From Candidatus Neoflavobacterium equi (GTDB lineage Bacteria; Bacteroidota; Bacteroidia; Flavobacteriales; Flavobacteriaceae), in assembly GCA_018065745.1 (NCBI GenBank), contig JAGHSS010000354.1:1-9198 (forward strand): 9,198 bases of DNA. Reading direction: 5' to 3'. This document shows positions 7,260-9,198 of the stretch, in pieces. How positions within the stretch are numbered: the stretch's first letter is position 1; each line of letters opens with the position of its first letter. Position numbers and translations under genes: made by a program. The notes beneath the pieces were generated by a model. That model was given only the letters and a program-made list of their open reading frames with translations, ran no database searches and was not told the origin of the DNA.

Positions 7260-7292
7260 AAAGCGGAAACGAACAGTTCTGCTTTTTTTTTT
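7260..7292 (+). terminator. Intrinsic terminator after the nucleoid-associated protein gene
   Basis: AAAGCGGAA (7260-7268) pairs with TTCTGCTTT (7277-7285), including one G-T wobble, around an eight-base loop. A run of ten T (7283-7292) follows. It closes the 5628-7250 transcription unit. Confidence 0.8.
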
Positions 7293-7381
7293 GCCGTTCA
7301 TAGAAAAACCGCATCATAATTTAACATTTATAAAACAACACCTCTGGTTTATCGTTTCTTATTTATAATTATATTTAAGAA

Positions 7382-9198
7382 ATGTTTAGAATACTTTTAA
7401 TCATATTATTCATACAATTTCCAATCTCTTTGATCCAGGCACAGACCCCTGTTCAAAGAGACACTACCTCAGTATACAAAAACATTGAAAAATTCAGCAG
7501 AAAGAAAAAAGTCACCAAGCTGTTTCACAAAATCATCTTTAGATCCACAGACCGTGTGGAACGCAAATCATCAGGAAACAAAAAGCCAACAACTGATTTG
7601 AAACCTTACCACAACAAAAAAATCAGAAACATATATTACAATTCTTTTGACCCCTTTGGACAAAAGCTTACAGATTCAACTTCAAACGTCAGAAATTGGT
7701 TTGAAAAAACTGGAAATCACATCCATGTAAGAACTAAAAGATGGACCATAAACGACTATTTGTTAGTTGAAAAAAATACCCCATTGGACAGTTCAAAAGT
7801 CAGGGAATCAGAACGTCTCATCCAATCACAACGGTTTATCAGAGACGTGTCCATCGTTCCTGTTTTTGTAGCAGATTCTTTAAACAATGAATACATTGAT
7901 CTTTATGTAAACACTTTAGATTCCTGGAGTTTGATCCCTACCGGTTCCATCTCCACTTCCAAACTCAAATTGCGAATAACGGAACGAAATTTTGCTGGTT
8001 TGGGACATGAATTCATCAATCAATACAGAAGAGAGTTCAACAGAAAACAAGATGCTTACATCTTTCAATACCGCATACCCAATTTTAAAAAGACCTTTAT
8101 TGAAACAAAGATTCGTTATGATATTGACTTTGATAAGAACTACCAAAAGGAATTTAGTTTAAACAGAAATTTTTATTCCAATTATGCTAAGTGGGCTGGA
8201 GGAGTTCAATTCTTGCAAACCTATAGAAATGATACCATTTACAACGTTCAAAGAGAGAAAACCTTTTTGAAATACAAAAATTGGTCTTATGATTTGTGGG
8301 GAGGATTTGCATTCACTATTTTCAAGAACAAACCAGAATTAAACAAGACAACAAATTTTGTCATCACTGGGAGGTTTCAGAACACCAGTTATAGTGACGT
8401 TCCAGATTTCACTTATGATCAATTTAAGTTTTATAGAGATACCAAACTTTACCTCACCTCTTTTGGGATTACCAGCAGAGAGTTTACCAAATCCAGCTAT
8501 ATATTTTATCACGGCATCAATGAGTATATTGAATCGGGGAGAAATATTTTTGTCACCACTGGATTGGAAAACAGAAACAATACCAACAGGTATTATTTGG
8601 GTGGTAAATTATCAAAAGGAGAATTTTACAAATACGGTTATTTAAATACCACTTTTGAGATTGGCACCTTTTTTAATCACGGAGCTACAGAACAAAATCT
8701 GATCCGGTTAAATGCCTTTTTCATGAGTAATATTTTCAATGTTAAATCCTGGCGCTTCAGACAATTTGTAGTGCCCAGCTTCACCATTGGAGGAAACAGA
8801 TATCCCGTTTGGCATGACTTGACGTCATTGGCAGACAAAGACAATGGGATTGTTGGATTCACGGATGAACTTAGGGGATCCAAAAGATTCTTGCTTACCT
8901 TGCAAACCCAATCTTACATGCCAAAATCTTATGCCGGTTTCAGGCTCAGCCCTTTTTTAAACGCCAACATAGGATCATTGGGTAACACGACAAAGGAACT
9001 TTTCAACAGTTCCTACTACGGAAGTATTGGTATTGGAGTACAAATTTCAAACGACTATTTGATATTTGACAACTTTCAAATTTCATTTACATTTTTTCCA
9101 AAAATACCTTTTGACGGTTCTAATATTCTTAAGACAAACTCTTTGAATAATGACGACATTAACTTGCCAACCTATCAAATTGGCAAGCCTACAATTGC
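7382..9198 (+). CDS. Outer-membrane POTRA/beta-barrel protein, partial (3' end outside window)
   Basis: The frame is open from the ATG at 7382 to the window edge: 605 complete codons plus two bases. An N-terminal signal peptide is clear, with a hydrophobic stretch at 3-18 and probable cleavage after IQA at residue 20, so the product is exported. Residues about 121-180 look like one POTRA domain of the BamA/TpsB/Omp85 superfamily: a short strand, a helix with LDSSKVRESERLIQSQRFI from 135, then two strands and DSWSL at 180-184. NFAGLG at 203-208 resembles the start of the barrel region in these proteins. Beyond it come alternating aromatic/polar strands rich in Tyr, Phe and Asn with turns, as in a beta barrel. 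The late strand FQISFTFFPKIP and a tail near 9195 suggest only a few residues are missing. Substrate and role are unknown. There is no Shine-Dalgarno sequence and no good promoter; it follows a terminator, so it should be transcribed separately. Confidence 0.8.
   Translation, partial: MFRILLIILFIQFPISLIQAQTPVQRDTTSVYKNIEKFSRKKKVTKLFHKIIFRSTDRVERKSSGNKKPTTDLKPYHNKKIRNIYYNSFDPFGQKLTDSTSNVRNWFEKTGNHIHVRTKRWTINDYLLVEKNTPLDSSKVRESERLIQSQRFIRDVSIVPVFVADSLNNEYIDLYVNTLDSWSLIPTGSISTSKLKLRITERNFAGLGHEFINQYRREFNRKQDAYIFQYRIPNFKKTFIETKIRYDIDFDKNYQKEFSLNRNFYSNYAKWAGGVQFLQTYRNDTIYNVQREKTFLKYKNWSYDLWGGFAFTIFKNKPELNKTTNFVITGRFQNTSYSDVPDFTYDQFKFYRDTKLYLTSFGITSREFTKSSYIFYHGINEYIESGRNIFVTTGLENRNNTNRYYLGGKLSKGEFYKYGYLNTTFEIGTFFNHGATEQNLIRLNAFFMSNIFNVKSWRFRQFVVPSFTIGGNRYPVWHDLTSLADKDNGIVGFTDELRGSKRFLLTLQTQSYMPKSYAGFRLSPFLNANIGSLGNTTKELFNSSYYGSIGIGVQISNDYLIFDNFQISFTFFPKIPFDGSNILKTNSLNNDDINLPTYQIGKPTI

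Noticed and set aside
7370..7377. TATATTTA as a -7 box for the outer-membrane protein gene.
   Set aside because: It misses the final G, has no TTG at the right distance, and would place the transcript start at or beyond the ATG at 7382.
8358..8645. Plus-strand frame of 95 codons inside the outer-membrane protein gene.
   Set aside because: The longer frame from 7382 has a signal peptide and domain structure and runs uninterrupted through it; the short one has no recognisable content.

Overview
The window reads as ordinary chromosome of a Flavobacteriia (Bacteroidota) species. The evidence is an AT-rich base composition, start codons that mostly lack a Shine-Dalgarno sequence, promoter-like boxes of the flavobacterial TAnnTTTG type, and lineage-typical proteins: a heme A synthase with a long first periplasmic loop, a LytS/LytTR pair with a 2TM domain, and a POTRA/beta-barrel outer-membrane protein. 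There is no transposase, phage gene, CRISPR array, tRNA or rRNA.

Layout. (1) 7-3101, plus strand: a single-domain threonylcarbamoyl-AMP synthase (tsaC), a CCA tRNA nucleotidyltransferase with an HD domain (cca), and a COX15/CtaA heme A synthase. The first two both act on tRNA maturation. The third probably has its own promoter and serves assembly of heme-copper oxidase. (2) 3102-3340, no gene: a compact GC-rich imperfect palindrome (3109-3202) that looks like a dispersed repeat, then a strong symmetrical terminator (3258-3293) between converging genes. (3) 5448-3341, minus strand: an operon of a LytS-type histidine kinase with a C-terminal 2TM domain and a LytTR response regulator. (4) 5449-5627: a divergent promoter region. 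(5) 5628-7250, plus strand: a two-gene unit of a small acidic pRiA4b ORF-3-like protein and a NdpA-like nucleoid-associated protein, closed by a terminator at 7260-7292. (6) 7382 to the window end: an exported POTRA plus beta-barrel protein, cut by the window edge but probably nearly complete.

I see no convincing new multi-gene system. The points most worth a second look are the palindromic repeat after the heme A synthase gene, the one strong Shine-Dalgarno sequence in the window (in front of the acidic protein), the kinase-2TM fusion, and the heme A synthase with Asn where the first heme-ligand His of the Bacillus enzyme would be expected. All calls come from reading the sequence and from memory of the families. 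No database search was made.
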